Positions 39,244 through 47,977 of a stretch of 64,000 nucleotides of DNA are shown here, in pieces; the stretch's first letter is position 1; the number at the start of each line of letters is the position of its first letter. The stretch comes from Duganella sp. 1411. Lineage in GTDB: Bacteria; Pseudomonadota; Gammaproteobacteria; Burkholderiales; Burkholderiaceae_D. The DNA lies in NCBI RefSeq assembly GCF_017833525.1, contig NZ_JAFICD010000003.1:248001-312000 (forward strand), in the 5' to 3' direction. Both the position numbers and the translations under genes were made by a program. The notes under the pieces are model-generated. The model ran no database searches, was not told the DNA's origin, and saw only the letters and a list, made by a program, of their open reading frames with translations.

Positions 39244-40224
39244 TTATTTAATGCCCAGGCTTTTCTTCGACGCGTCCAGCAGGTCGGTCTTGACCCACTC
39301 CTTGGCCACGGGCGGCTTGCGCATCTTGCCGACGCCGGTCTTGAGCATGATGTCGGTGGTGACCTGGATGTGCTCGGGCGTGACGTCGTAGCTGTACGGC
39401 GAATTGCTGATCGCGTCCTCGAAGTCGTCCTTGGTGATCTGGTTCTTGAAGATCGTCTCGCGCACGTACTTCTCGGCGACGGCCTGGTTGTCGATGAACA
39501 GCTTGGTGGCCTGGACGAAGCAATTCATGAACTTCTGCGCCAGCGGACGCTTCTCGTTGTAGAACTTCTCGCTCATCACCAGGGTGCGCACCGGCTCGCC
39601 GATGGCGGTGTCGTACGGCTTCATCACCTCGACGCCGTAGCCCTTGTTGATGGCCTGCGACGACTGCGGCTCGCTTTGCATGATGGCGTCGAGGTTCTTG
39701 CCCATCAGCGCCTGGTTCAGGTCGGCGAAGGCGAGGAACACCAGTTGCACGTCCTTGCCCGGCTGGTCGGAGGCGGTCAGGCCGGCCTGCGTCAGCTCGG
39801 CGATCAGCAGCACTTCGTGGATGCCGCCGCGCGTGACGCCGACCTTCTTGCCTTTCAAATCCTTGATCGATTTGATGCCTTCGTTGGGACGCGCGACCAG
39901 ACGCGCGCCGCCTTTGGCGAAGCCGGCCACGACGTAGATGGGCGCGCCGTTGGCGCGGCCGGAGATGGCCGCCTCGGAGGCGGTGGCGCCAACGTCGAGC
40001 TCGCCCGCCAGGATGGCCTGCATGACGTCGGGGCCTTTGGCGAAGACGTGCTCCTCGACCTTGAGGCCGCATTTGGGCGCGATTTCCTTGATGTATGAGA
40101 CGGCGCCGTAGTGGGCGAATTTGAGGTTGCCGAGGCGGACCACTTCCTGCGCCTGCGCGGTGGAAGCGAAGGCGATGGCGGCGGCCAGGGCGAGCGGACG
40201 GAATTTGGGCAGGGATGTTGGCAT
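39244..40224 (-). CDS. ABC transporter substrate-binding protein, NMT1/SsuA type
   Basis: From the ATG at 40224 (GGAG nine bases upstream) the product has 326 aa with a signal peptide ending near ASTAQAQ. The body, with VRLGNLKFAHYGAVSYIKEI and KGKKVGVTRGGIHEVLL, is that of NMT1/SsuA-like periplasmic binding proteins for sulfonates, nitrate analogues or pyrimidine precursors. It is the first gene of the three-gene importer operon. The ligand is unknown. Confidence 0.88.
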   Translation of the reverse strand: MPTSLPKFRPLALAAAIAFASTAQAQEVVRLGNLKFAHYGAVSYIKEIAPKCGLKVEEHVFAKGPDVMQAILAGELDVGATASEAAISGRANGAPIYVVAGFAKGGARLVARPNEGIKSIKDLKGKKVGVTRGGIHEVLLIAELTQAGLTASDQPGKDVQLVFLAFADLNQALMGKNLDAIMQSEPQSSQAINKGYGVEVMKPYDTAIGEPVRTLVMSEKFYNEKRPLAQKFMNCFVQATKLFIDNQAVAEKYVRETIFKNQITKDDFEDAISNSPYSYDVTPEHIQVTTDIMLKTGVGKMRKPPVAKEWVKTDLLDASKKSLGIK

Positions 40225-40398
40225 TGCGTGTCTCCATTGTGGTTGTTGTTGGAGGAGACATTGCAGCTTCCGTGCCAGCGCCGGGGGCGATGGCAAGTGC
40301 TTGATTTTTAAAGAATGTGGGAATTCGGTGGATAGGGAAGACTGCGATAAACCGCAACGGACGATGACGGCTTTGCGGAAATCCGCGCATCCACGGAG

Positions 40399-40498
40399 AC
40401 ACGTAGGGCGGATTAGACCGAAGGTCGTAATCCGCCAATGCATGAGCCGTCGAAACGCATGCATGGCCGATTACGCTACGCTAATCCGCCCTACGTGT
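40399..40498. repeat. Double-hairpin intergenic repeat, copy C
   Basis: A 100-bp copy almost identical to copy A and in the same orientation. Its flanks extend the outer palindrome (GGAGACACGTAGGG and CCCTACGTGTCTCC), suggesting that the true element ends a few bases further out. Confidence 0.9.
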
Positions 40499-40514
40499 CT
40501 CCCGGGTTCCCGGA

Positions 40515-41072
40515 TTAGCTGCACAGGCCGAACGCCTTGCGCTCCGGGAAATAGCGGTAGGTGAAGGTGCGCATTGGGTATTCCTTCACCGCGATCTCGA
40601 ACGCGGGCGGGACGACATCGAACCGCTCCGGCAGCTTGTCCTTGACCCGCACCCGCACCCGCCACAACGTTTCGTCGCCGGCGGCGCTGGCCACTAACAT
40701 GTCCGGCACCTTGGGGATCGAGTCGACAATCTCCGGCCGCGAATTGGTCGTGCGCTGATACAGCGTGACCAGCTCGGCCTTGTGCAACACCGGCCCCTTC
40801 GGCACGGTAACGTTGTAATCGCGCGAGAGGAAACGCGCGCGCTCGCCGCGCGGCACGATATACACGAACGTGAATTCGGCGCCGCCATCCGGCAGCGTGA
40901 CCGGCGGCGTGGTGGCCACGCTGATGCCGCGTGGCAGCTCGAAGCGCGAGCCCTCCTGCCAAGTCTTGCAGTCCGGCGTGGTCGCCATGTAAAGATTGAC
41001 CGGCGTGTACGACTCGCCGCAGGCGCTCAACAACAGCGCTAAAAATATCGGTGCCAGATAACGCAGGCGCAT
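40515..41072 (-). CDS. Hypothetical lipoprotein
   Basis: The 185-aa product has a lipoprotein signal with lipobox LLSAC (cysteine at residue 18), so it should be lipid-anchored in the cell envelope. The mature part is mostly beta-prone and shows no motif I recognise. A short hydrophilic stretch with TPDCKTWQEGSRFELP follows the anchor. It stands alone between a repeat and a divergent binding-protein gene. Confidence 0.72.
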   Translation of the reverse strand: MRLRYLAPIFLALLLSACGESYTPVNLYMATTPDCKTWQEGSRFELPRGISVATTPPVTLPDGGAEFTFVYIVPRGERARFLSRDYNVTVPKGPVLHKAELVTLYQRTTNSRPEIVDSIPKVPDMLVASAAGDETLWRVRVRVKDKLPERFDVVPPAFEIAVKEYPMRTFTYRYFPERKAFGLCS

Positions 41073-41272
41073 GAAGACGGCTTTCCAATAGAGTAGAGAC
41101 GCCAGTTTACCAGTACCCGGCCCTCGCCGGCGGCTCGCATACTGCTAGCCCGACGTTGCAAAACCGGCCTTGTCACGCGACACACAAAGGGATAAGGTTG
41201 GGTAACAGTTTTTGTTGGGCAATTATTAGATTTCGGACAGCCGGCGCGCCGGCATACTATGAAGGCAATAAT

Positions 41273-42418
41273 ATGAAAAACAAATTGTTTTCCGCTGCGC
41301 TGGGACTGTTGTTGTCATCGCTGGTGTCGGCCGCCTCGGCCGAAACCGGCGTCACCGCCACCGAAATCAAGATCGGCATGGCCAACGCCCAGACCGGGCC
41401 GACCGCCGGATTGGGCCTGGGCATCAAGGCCGGCAGCGAAGCCTATTTCAAGAAGGTCAACGCCGCCGGCGGCGTCAACGGCCGCAAGATCACCCTCATC
41501 AGCGAGGACGACGGCTACGATCCGCCGCGCACCGCCGCCGCCACCGATAAACTGATCAAGAAGGAAGGCGTGTTCGCGCTGTTCGGCTATGTCGGCACGC
41601 CTACCAGCAAGGCGGCGATGTCGCTGGTCAACGACGCCAACATCCCGTTCTTCGCGCCGTTCACCGGCGCCGAGTTCCTGCGCACGCCGCTCAACAAGCA
41701 CGTCTTCAATATCCGCGCCTCGTACTTCAACGAGATCGAGTTGCAGGTCGAGCGCCTGGTCACCGACGCCGGCGTCACCAAGATCGGCCTGTTCTATCAG
41801 GAAGACACCTACGGCAAGGTCGGCAAGGAAGGCCTGCAAATATCGCTGCAAAAGCGCAAGATGACGATGACGGGCGAAGGCTTCTACCAGCGCAACACCG
41901 AGGACGTCGACGCCGGCCTCGCCGCGCTGATCGCCGCCAAGCCGGAAGCGGTGCTGATGGTCGGCACCTACAAGGCCTGCGCGGCGTTCGTGCAGAAGGC
42001 CGCCGCCGCCGGTTTCAAACCGAAGTTCTTCAACCTGTCGTTCGTCGGCACCGCCAACTTCATCAAGGCGGCCGGCGACGCGGCCGAGGGCGTCTACATC
42101 ACGCAGGTGGTGCCGTCGCCGTTCGACGAATCCATTCCCATCGTCAAGCAATACCGCGCCGACATGAAGGCAGCCGGCGTCGCCGAGGGCGACTACACCT
42201 CGCTGGAGGGCTACATCAACGCCGTGGCGCTGGTCGAGGCACTGAAGAAAACCGGCCCGGACCTGACGCGCGCCAGCTTCATGGCGGCGCTGGAAAAACT
42301 GAAGGTCAATCTGGGCGGCCTCGACATCGCCTTCAGCCCGACCGACCACCAGGGCCTGAGCACGGTGTACCTGACCAAGGTACAAAAAGGCAAGCCGGTT
42401 TCCGTCTCGAAGCTTTGA
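41273..42418 (+). CDS. Branched-chain amino acid-type ABC binding protein
   Basis: From the ATG at 41273 the product has 381 aa with a signal peptide ending near ASAET. The body (IKIGMANAQTGPTAGLGLGI, then VNGRKITLISEDDGYDPPRT) is that of LivJ-like type 1 periplasmic binding proteins. No permease or ATPase genes adjoin it, so it is an orphan that may serve a transporter encoded elsewhere. A 14-bp perfect palindrome (GCCGGCGCGCCGGC, 41240-41253) and TACTAT lie just upstream and may be part of its promoter. Confidence 0.88.
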   Translation: MKNKLFSAALGLLLSSLVSAASAETGVTATEIKIGMANAQTGPTAGLGLGIKAGSEAYFKKVNAAGGVNGRKITLISEDDGYDPPRTAAATDKLIKKEGVFALFGYVGTPTSKAAMSLVNDANIPFFAPFTGAEFLRTPLNKHVFNIRASYFNEIELQVERLVTDAGVTKIGLFYQEDTYGKVGKEGLQISLQKRKMTMTGEGFYQRNTEDVDAGLAALIAAKPEAVLMVGTYKACAAFVQKAAAAGFKPKFFNLSFVGTANFIKAAGDAAEGVYITQVVPSPFDESIPIVKQYRADMKAAGVAEGDYTSLEGYINAVALVEALKKTGPDLTRASFMAALEKLKVNLGGLDIAFSPTDHQGLSTVYLTKVQKGKPVSVSKL

Positions 42419-42444
42419 CCGTTCAACCCACACCACGGCACACC

Positions 42445-42472
42445 GGGGTCGTACCCCGGGGGGTACGACCCC
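42445..42472. repeat. Palindromic element, copy 5 (variant)
   Basis: A 13-bp inverted repeat (GGGGTCGTACCCC / GGGGTACGACCCC) with a 2-base loop. It differs from other copies by compensating changes in both arms (GTAC for GGAC/GTCC), so the pairing is kept. The CAACCCACACC to its left matches the usual TGCGGGTT tail in reverse orientation. Confidence 0.8.
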
Positions 42473-42521
42473 ATCGTCCTGGGGTTGATGCCCGGCTCAC
42501 GCCACCGCCGCCTATTCCCCG

Positions 42522-42553
42522 AAAAAAAACCCTCGCCGCGGCGAGGGTTTTTG
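42522..42553. terminator. Bidirectional intrinsic terminator
   Basis: AACCCTCGCC and GCGAGGGTT form a stem around GCG, flanked by a run of As on the left and Ts on the right. It lies between the convergent binding-protein and M13 peptidase genes and can stop transcription from both sides. Confidence 0.88.
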
Positions 42554-42555
42554 GT

Positions 42556-44637
42556 TTACCACATGATGACGCGGTCTTTCGGCGGCAGGTACATCTTGTC
42601 GCCCGGCTTGACGCCGAAGGCATCGTAGAAGCCCGGCTGGTTGCGCATCGTGCCGTTGGCGCGGAACTGGCCCGGCGAGTGCGGATCGGTCTTGATCTGC
42701 TGGATCTGCGCCGCTTCGCGCATCTTCATGCGCCACACCTGCGCAAAGCCCATGTAGAAGCGCTGGTCGCCGGTCAGGCCGTCGATCACCGGCGCCTTCT
42801 TGCCGTTTAGCGACAGCTTGTAGGCCTTGTAGGCGATCGCCACGCCGCTGTTGTCGGCGATGTTCTCGCCCAGGGTCAGCTCGCCGTTGACGTGGTAGCC
42901 CGGCAGCGGGCTGAACTCGCTGTACTGCTTGACCAGCATCTTGGTCTTGGCCGCGAAGTTCTTGTGGTCGGCCTTGGTCCACCAGTCGCGCAGGTTGCCG
43001 TCGCCGTCGTACTGGGCGCCCTGGTCGTCGAAGCCGTGGCTGATCTCGTGGCCGATCACGCCGCCGATGGCGCCGTAGTTGACCGCGTCGTCGGCGTCGG
43101 CGTCAAAGAACGGCGCCTGCAGGATCGCCGCCGGGAACACGATCTCGTTCATCTCCGGGTTGTAGTAGGCGTTGACGGTTTGCGGCGTCATGCCCCACTC
43201 GTCGCGGTCGATCGGTTTGCCCAGCTTGTTCAGTTCCTTGTTGTAGTCGAACTGGTTGGAGCGGATCACGTTGCCCACCAGGTCGTCCTTCGACACTTCC
43301 AGCTTGGAGTAGTCGCGCCACTTGTTCGGGTAGCCGATCTTGGTGGTGAACTTGGCCAGCTTGGCTTGCGCCTGCTTCTTGGTGACCGGGCTCATCCAGT
43401 CCAGCTTGTCGATGCTGGTCTTGTACGACGCCAGCAGGTTCTTGACCAGCGCCTCCATGCGCGCCTTGCGGTCGGCCGGGAAGTGTTGTTCGACGTACAG
43501 CTTGCCGACCACCTCGCCCAGCGCGCCCTCGGTCACCGAGACGCCGCGCTTCCAGCGGGGACGCTGCTCGGTCACGCCGCTCAGCACGGTGCCGTAGAAG
43601 GCGAAGTTCTCGTCGACATAGGCCTTGCTCAGGTAGGGCGCGAACGCGCGCACGGTCTGCCAGTGGAAGTAGGCTTTGAGCGTGTCGAGCGGGGTTTTCT
43701 CCAGCAACGCGGTCATGCCTTTCAGATAGCTCGGCTGGCTGACGATCACGTAGCCGGCCTTGCCGGCGATGCCGGTCTCGGCCAGGTAGGCGTTCCAGTC
43801 GTAGCCCGGCGCCATCGCGCCCAGCTTGGCGATCTCGACCTTGTTGTAGGCCTTGATCGGATCGCGCAGCTCGACCTTGGTCCATTGCAGCTTGGCCAGT
43901 TCCTTCTCGAACTCGACGATGGCGTGCGCGGTGACGGCGCCGTGCGGATCGCCCGCCAGGGTCAGCATCTTGCCCACATGCAGCTCATACTTGGCCAGCG
44001 CGTCGGCCATCTTGGCGTCGTCGGCTTTCAGATAGTAGTCGCGGTCCGGCAAGCCCAGGCCGGTCTGGAACAGGTCGGCCACGTACTTCGTCGAATCCTT
44101 GTTGTCCTGGTGGATGCCGAAGGCGTACGGGGCGGACACGCCGATCTGGTTGAAGTGCGCGATCAGCGCCGGCAGTTGTTTTTTGTCGCTGACGGCGGCG
44201 ATACGGTCGAACTCGGCCTTCAGCGGCGCCACGCCCAGCTGCTCGAGCTTGGCCTCGTCCATGAAGCTGGCGTAGAAGTCGCCGATGCGCTGGGTGTCGG
44301 AGCCGGCGGCCTTGTTCGGCGTGTTAGCGGCGCCCTCGATGATGGTGCGCAGTTGCGGCTGGATGTCGTCGCGCAGCTTGGCGAAGCTGCCCCAGCTCGG
44401 CTTGTCGGCCGGGATTTCGGTCGTCGCCAGCCACTTGCCGTTCATGTGGGTGAACAGGTCGTCCTGCACGCGCACGGCCGGATCGATGTATTCGGTGGCG
44501 ATGCCGGAAGTCATGGTGTGGCTGGTGGCGGCGGTGGCCGCGGCATTGGCTGGGGTCGCACTTTTGGTGGTGTCCGCGGCGCCGGCCAAACCTGCGATCA
44601 GGCTCAGCATCAATGCACTTACGAGATGACGTTTCAC
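42556..44637 (-). CDS. M13-family zinc metallopeptidase (neprilysin/PepO-like), paralogue 1
   Basis: I start it at the GTG at 44637, seven bases after AAGGA; the product begins MKRHLVSALML and has 693 aa. A signal peptide ends near GLAGAA. The zinc site is HEISH with GENIAD downstream (about residues 527-531 and 592). YYNPEMNEIVFPAAILQAPFF is another family mark. It should cut oligopeptides in the periplasm or outside the cell. It is followed at a distance by a close paralogue with the same type of start. Confidence 0.92.
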   Translation of the reverse strand: MKRHLVSALMLSLIAGLAGAADTTKSATPANAAATAATSHTMTSGIATEYIDPAVRVQDDLFTHMNGKWLATTEIPADKPSWGSFAKLRDDIQPQLRTIIEGAANTPNKAAGSDTQRIGDFYASFMDEAKLEQLGVAPLKAEFDRIAAVSDKKQLPALIAHFNQIGVSAPYAFGIHQDNKDSTKYVADLFQTGLGLPDRDYYLKADDAKMADALAKYELHVGKMLTLAGDPHGAVTAHAIVEFEKELAKLQWTKVELRDPIKAYNKVEIAKLGAMAPGYDWNAYLAETGIAGKAGYVIVSQPSYLKGMTALLEKTPLDTLKAYFHWQTVRAFAPYLSKAYVDENFAFYGTVLSGVTEQRPRWKRGVSVTEGALGEVVGKLYVEQHFPADRKARMEALVKNLLASYKTSIDKLDWMSPVTKKQAQAKLAKFTTKIGYPNKWRDYSKLEVSKDDLVGNVIRSNQFDYNKELNKLGKPIDRDEWGMTPQTVNAYYNPEMNEIVFPAAILQAPFFDADADDAVNYGAIGGVIGHEISHGFDDQGAQYDGDGNLRDWWTKADHKNFAAKTKMLVKQYSEFSPLPGYHVNGELTLGENIADNSGVAIAYKAYKLSLNGKKAPVIDGLTGDQRFYMGFAQVWRMKMREAAQIQQIKTDPHSPGQFRANGTMRNQPGFYDAFGVKPGDKMYLPPKDRVIMW

Positions 44638-44702
44638 AGAAAATCCTTCAAAGGTAAAAAGGCAAACCCGGTGCGCGTTTGGCGATACGCACGCGTCCCA
44701 GC

Positions 44703-44729
44703 TTAGGGGTCGGACCCATCGGGTCCGAC
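44703..44729. repeat. Palindromic element, copy 4
   Basis: A 12-bp inverted repeat with loop ATC, in the same orientation as copy 1. The flanks (about 44670-44750) share CGATACGC, CTTA and the GCGGGTT tail with copy 1. It lies between the two M13 peptidase genes. Confidence 0.85.
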
Positions 44730-44805
44730 CCCGCATGGCCTTGCGGGTTAGAGGCCATAGCACGATGCATGGCCTGCACGACTTTATATCACAGCGTTGT
44801 CACTG

Positions 44806-46836
44806 TTACCAGATGATGACACGCTGTTCCGGCGCCACATACATCTTGTCGCCCGGCTTGACGCCAAACGCATCATAGAAGCCCGGCTGGTTGACCATGG
44901 TGCCGTTGGCGCGGAACTGGCCCGGCGAGTGCGGATCGGTTTTCACCTGCAGGATCTGCTGCTCGTCGCGCATGCGCACGCGCCACACCTGGCCAAAGCC
45001 CATGAAGAAGCGCTGGTCGCCGGTCAGGCCGTCGATCACCGGCGCCGGCTTGTCGCCCAGCGACAGCTTGTAGGCCTTGTAGGCGATCGCCGCGCCGGAA
45101 TTGTCGGCGATGTTCTCGCCCAGGGTCAGCTCGCCGTTGACGTGGTAGCCCTTGATCGGGCTGTAGGCGCCGTACTGCTTGACCAGGGCGTCGGTCTTGG
45201 CCTTGAAGTTGGCGCGGTCCTCCTTGGTCCACCAGTCGCGCAGGTTGCCGTCGCCGTCGGCCTGGCTGCCGCCGTCGTCGAAGCCGTGGCTGATCTCGTG
45301 GCCGATCACCGCGCCGATGGCGCCGTAGTTGACGGCGTCGTCGGCGCGGGCGTCGAAGAACGGCGGTTGCAGGATAGCGGCCGGGAACACGATCTCGTTC
45401 ATCGTCGAATTGTAGTAGGCGTTGACGGTCTGCGGCGTCATGCCCCATTCCTCGCGGTCGATCGGCTTGCCCAGCTTGTTGATCATGCGCTGGTTGGCGA
45501 AGGTCGCCGCGCGCAGCACGTTGCCGATCAGATCGGACTTGGCGATCGCCAGCGACGAGTAATCGCGCCACTTGGACGGATAGCCGATCTTGGGCGTGAA
45601 CTTGGCCAGCTTGGCCTGCGCCTCCTTCTTGGTCTCCGGCCCCATCCAGTCGAGCCCGTCGATGCTGGTCTTGTACGAGGCCAGCAGGTTTTTCACCAGC
45701 TGGTCCATGCGCGCCTTGCGCTCCGGCGGGAAATACTCGGCCACGTATAGTTGGCCCAGTCCCTCGCCGATCGAGCGCTCGACCAGCGCCACGCCGCGTT
45801 TCCAGCGCGGCTCCTGCACCGCCACGCCGGTCAGCGTGGTGCTGTAGAAGTCGAAGCTGGCGTCGGCGAAGTCCTTCGACAGGTAGGGCGAGGCGCTGCG
45901 CAGCAACTGCCAGGTGAAGTAAGCCTTCCACGTGGCCAGGTCGGTCTGCTCGAGCAGCGTGTTGAAGCCGGCCAGGTAGCTCGGCTGGGCGACGATCACG
46001 TAGTCGACCTTGCTGGCCACGCCGGCCGACGCCAGCGCGTGGCCCCAGTCGTAGGCGGGCGCCAGCTCGGGCAGCTTGGCGATCGGCGTCTTGTTGTAGC
46101 GTTTGACGGGATCGCGGTTCTGCACCTTGGTCCACTGCGCCTCGGCCAGCGCCGTTTCCAGCGCGACGATGGCCTTGGCGCTGGCCTCCGGCTCCTTCTC
46201 GCCGGCCAGCTTGAGCGTGCGGGCGATGTGCGCCTGGTACTTGACCAGGATGGCGGCCAGTTTGGCGTCGTCTTTTTTCAGGTAGTAGTCGCGGTCCGGC
46301 AGGCCCAGGCCGCTTTGCGAAATGCCGACCGCGTACTTGGTCGATTCGCGCGCGTCGGGACGCACGCTCAGGCCGTACGGCGTGGCCACGCCCATCCGGT
46401 CCAGATGCGCGATCAGCATCGGGAAGGCCTTCTTGTCCTTGATCGCGCGGATTCGGTTGAGCTCGCCAGTGAGCGGGCGGATGCCCAGCGCGTCCAGCTT
46501 TTTCTCGTCCATGAAACTGGCGTAGAGGTCGGCGATTTTCTGGGCGTCGCCGCTCTTCTTGCCTGGTTGCGCCACGGTCTTCTCGACGATGCCGCGCAGC
46601 TCGGACAAGGTGTCGTCGCGCAGCTTGGCGAACGTGCCCCAGCTCGATTTGTCGGCCGGGATCTCGGTGGTCTTCAGCCACTGGCCGTTGAGGTGGGTGT
46701 AGAAGTCGTCCTGCACGCGCACGCCCGGGTCGATGTTTTTGATGTCGATGCCGGAGGTCGGCGCGGCCTCGTCGGCGGCGCCGGCGAAGGCGGCGGCCAG
46801 GCTCAAGGCCAGGGTGCTGAGCAAATATCGTTTCAC
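44806..46836 (-). CDS. M13-family zinc metallopeptidase, paralogue 2
   Basis: The GTG at 46836 has AAGGA upstream, exactly as in paralogue 1, and gives 676 aa starting MKRYLLSTLAL. A signal peptide ends near AFAGAA. The zinc site HEISH (about 511-515) and GENIAD (about 573) are intact. Long stretches are near identical to paralogue 1, for example the segment around YYNSTMNEIVFPAAILQPPF. The pair probably arose by tandem duplication. The longer upstream frame lacks a signal peptide and is not used. Confidence 0.92.
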   Translation of the reverse strand: MKRYLLSTLALSLAAAFAGAADEAAPTSGIDIKNIDPGVRVQDDFYTHLNGQWLKTTEIPADKSSWGTFAKLRDDTLSELRGIVEKTVAQPGKKSGDAQKIADLYASFMDEKKLDALGIRPLTGELNRIRAIKDKKAFPMLIAHLDRMGVATPYGLSVRPDARESTKYAVGISQSGLGLPDRDYYLKKDDAKLAAILVKYQAHIARTLKLAGEKEPEASAKAIVALETALAEAQWTKVQNRDPVKRYNKTPIAKLPELAPAYDWGHALASAGVASKVDYVIVAQPSYLAGFNTLLEQTDLATWKAYFTWQLLRSASPYLSKDFADASFDFYSTTLTGVAVQEPRWKRGVALVERSIGEGLGQLYVAEYFPPERKARMDQLVKNLLASYKTSIDGLDWMGPETKKEAQAKLAKFTPKIGYPSKWRDYSSLAIAKSDLIGNVLRAATFANQRMINKLGKPIDREEWGMTPQTVNAYYNSTMNEIVFPAAILQPPFFDARADDAVNYGAIGAVIGHEISHGFDDGGSQADGDGNLRDWWTKEDRANFKAKTDALVKQYGAYSPIKGYHVNGELTLGENIADNSGAAIAYKAYKLSLGDKPAPVIDGLTGDQRFFMGFGQVWRVRMRDEQQILQVKTDPHSPGQFRANGTMVNQPGFYDAFGVKPGDKMYVAPEQRVIIW

Positions 46837-46996
46837 TACTTGTCCTTTGGGTGAGAACTTCCGTTTTGAAACCCGGCGCGGCATTTTTGATGCCGGCCGG
46901 GTTCGCGCGCGAATATTCTACCGCCATGCCCCGCCAAAGGCACGCCGGTCCCGGGTTGTTACTTTACGATACAAGCCCGCGGCCCGACGGCGCCGT

Positions 46997-47611
46997 TCAG
47001 CCGCCGCCCGGCAAGGTGATATTGGCGCCGCCCGCGCCGACGCCGACACCCATGCCGCCGGCGCCGCCGCCCCTGCGGCCGCCGCCGCGCCGCTCGCCAC
47101 CCTCCTCCTTGCGCTCCCCGCCCATGTGGCCGCCACCGCCGCCGTTGTCCTGGACGCGCAGCAAATGCTCGCCGACCTGCTGCACCACGATCTGGCGCTG
47201 GCTTTCATTCAAGGCATCGTTGACGGTCAGCCACCACTCGCGCAGCAACTTCTCCTCGGCTGCGGCGGTGTTGGTCTCCTCGTCGATCGCCTTGGTCAGA
47301 TCGCGCAGCTCGACATTGGCGCCCTGCGTGCCGGCCTGCGTGGCCGCCTGCAGGCGGTCGCGCCGGGCTTTACGTTCGCGCAACAGGTTGCGCGTCTTGC
47401 TTTCGGTCTGCTGCCACAGGGTCTGCTGGTTGGGGTTCAGGTTCAGCGCCTTTTTCAAGTCCGCCGCCATCGGCAGGAAATCCTCGGCATGCATGTCGAG
47501 GATGGGAACGGCCAGCGCCGGCGGCGGCATGGCGCCGGCGGCGAACAGCAGCGCGCCCGCCAGCGCCAGACTGCGCGCGGCGGCGGGGGACGGGATAAAC
47601 GGTAGACGCAT
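46997..47611 (-). CDS. Secreted periplasmic protein with Gly-rich tail
   Basis: From the ATG at 47611 (GGAG upstream) the product has 204 aa. A signal peptide ends near PALAVP. A helical, charged middle (MAADLKKALNLNPNQQTLWQ and on) resembles Spy/CpxP-like or heavy-metal-resistance periplasmic proteins, but the resemblance is loose. The last 45 residues are almost only Gly with Arg, Glu and Met. The tail composition is odd and may not be structured. Confidence 0.65.
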   Translation of the reverse strand: MRLPFIPSPAAARSLALAGALLFAAGAMPPPALAVPILDMHAEDFLPMAADLKKALNLNPNQQTLWQQTESKTRNLLRERKARRDRLQAATQAGTQGANVELRDLTKAIDEETNTAAAEEKLLREWWLTVNDALNESQRQIVVQQVGEHLLRVQDNGGGGGHMGGERKEEGGERRGGGRRGGGAGGMGVGVGAGGANITLPGGG

Positions 47612-47977
47612 GGAAGCTCCGTGGATAAAAAAAAGCCTGCGCTTGGGGCGCAGGCGAAAAACCACTTCAGGGTAGAGAGAAATACGAGTTCAGTGTAGGC
47701 CGCGCCTTGCATGATGGCGGCACTTCTTACAAATGCTTACCGACGTGAACGTGAGAGAAACACTGCGTAAAAATATGCAAACTTGATGTAACGCCAAGCG
47801 GGCGTTGGTGTACATTCAAAGTCAACGGCAACCGTTGTAAAATTCCGTAAAGGTATAAATCATTTCATGAGGGCTACTACGATTGCCCGAAATCAGGTTT
47901 ATACTCAGCTCATGCACATCGCGCTCGCGTCTCCCGCTGCGGATGGCTGTTCTGTACATCGTTCCAACGGGTGAAAC
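47612..47977. other. Divergent intergenic region before ctpA
   Basis: A 366-base region between a minus-strand and a plus-strand gene. A hairpin AACGCC-AAGC-GGGCGTT lies near 47790-47807. I see no gene in it. TTTATACTCAG near 47900 may be part of the ctpA promoter, but no good -35 accompanies it. Confidence 0.45.
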
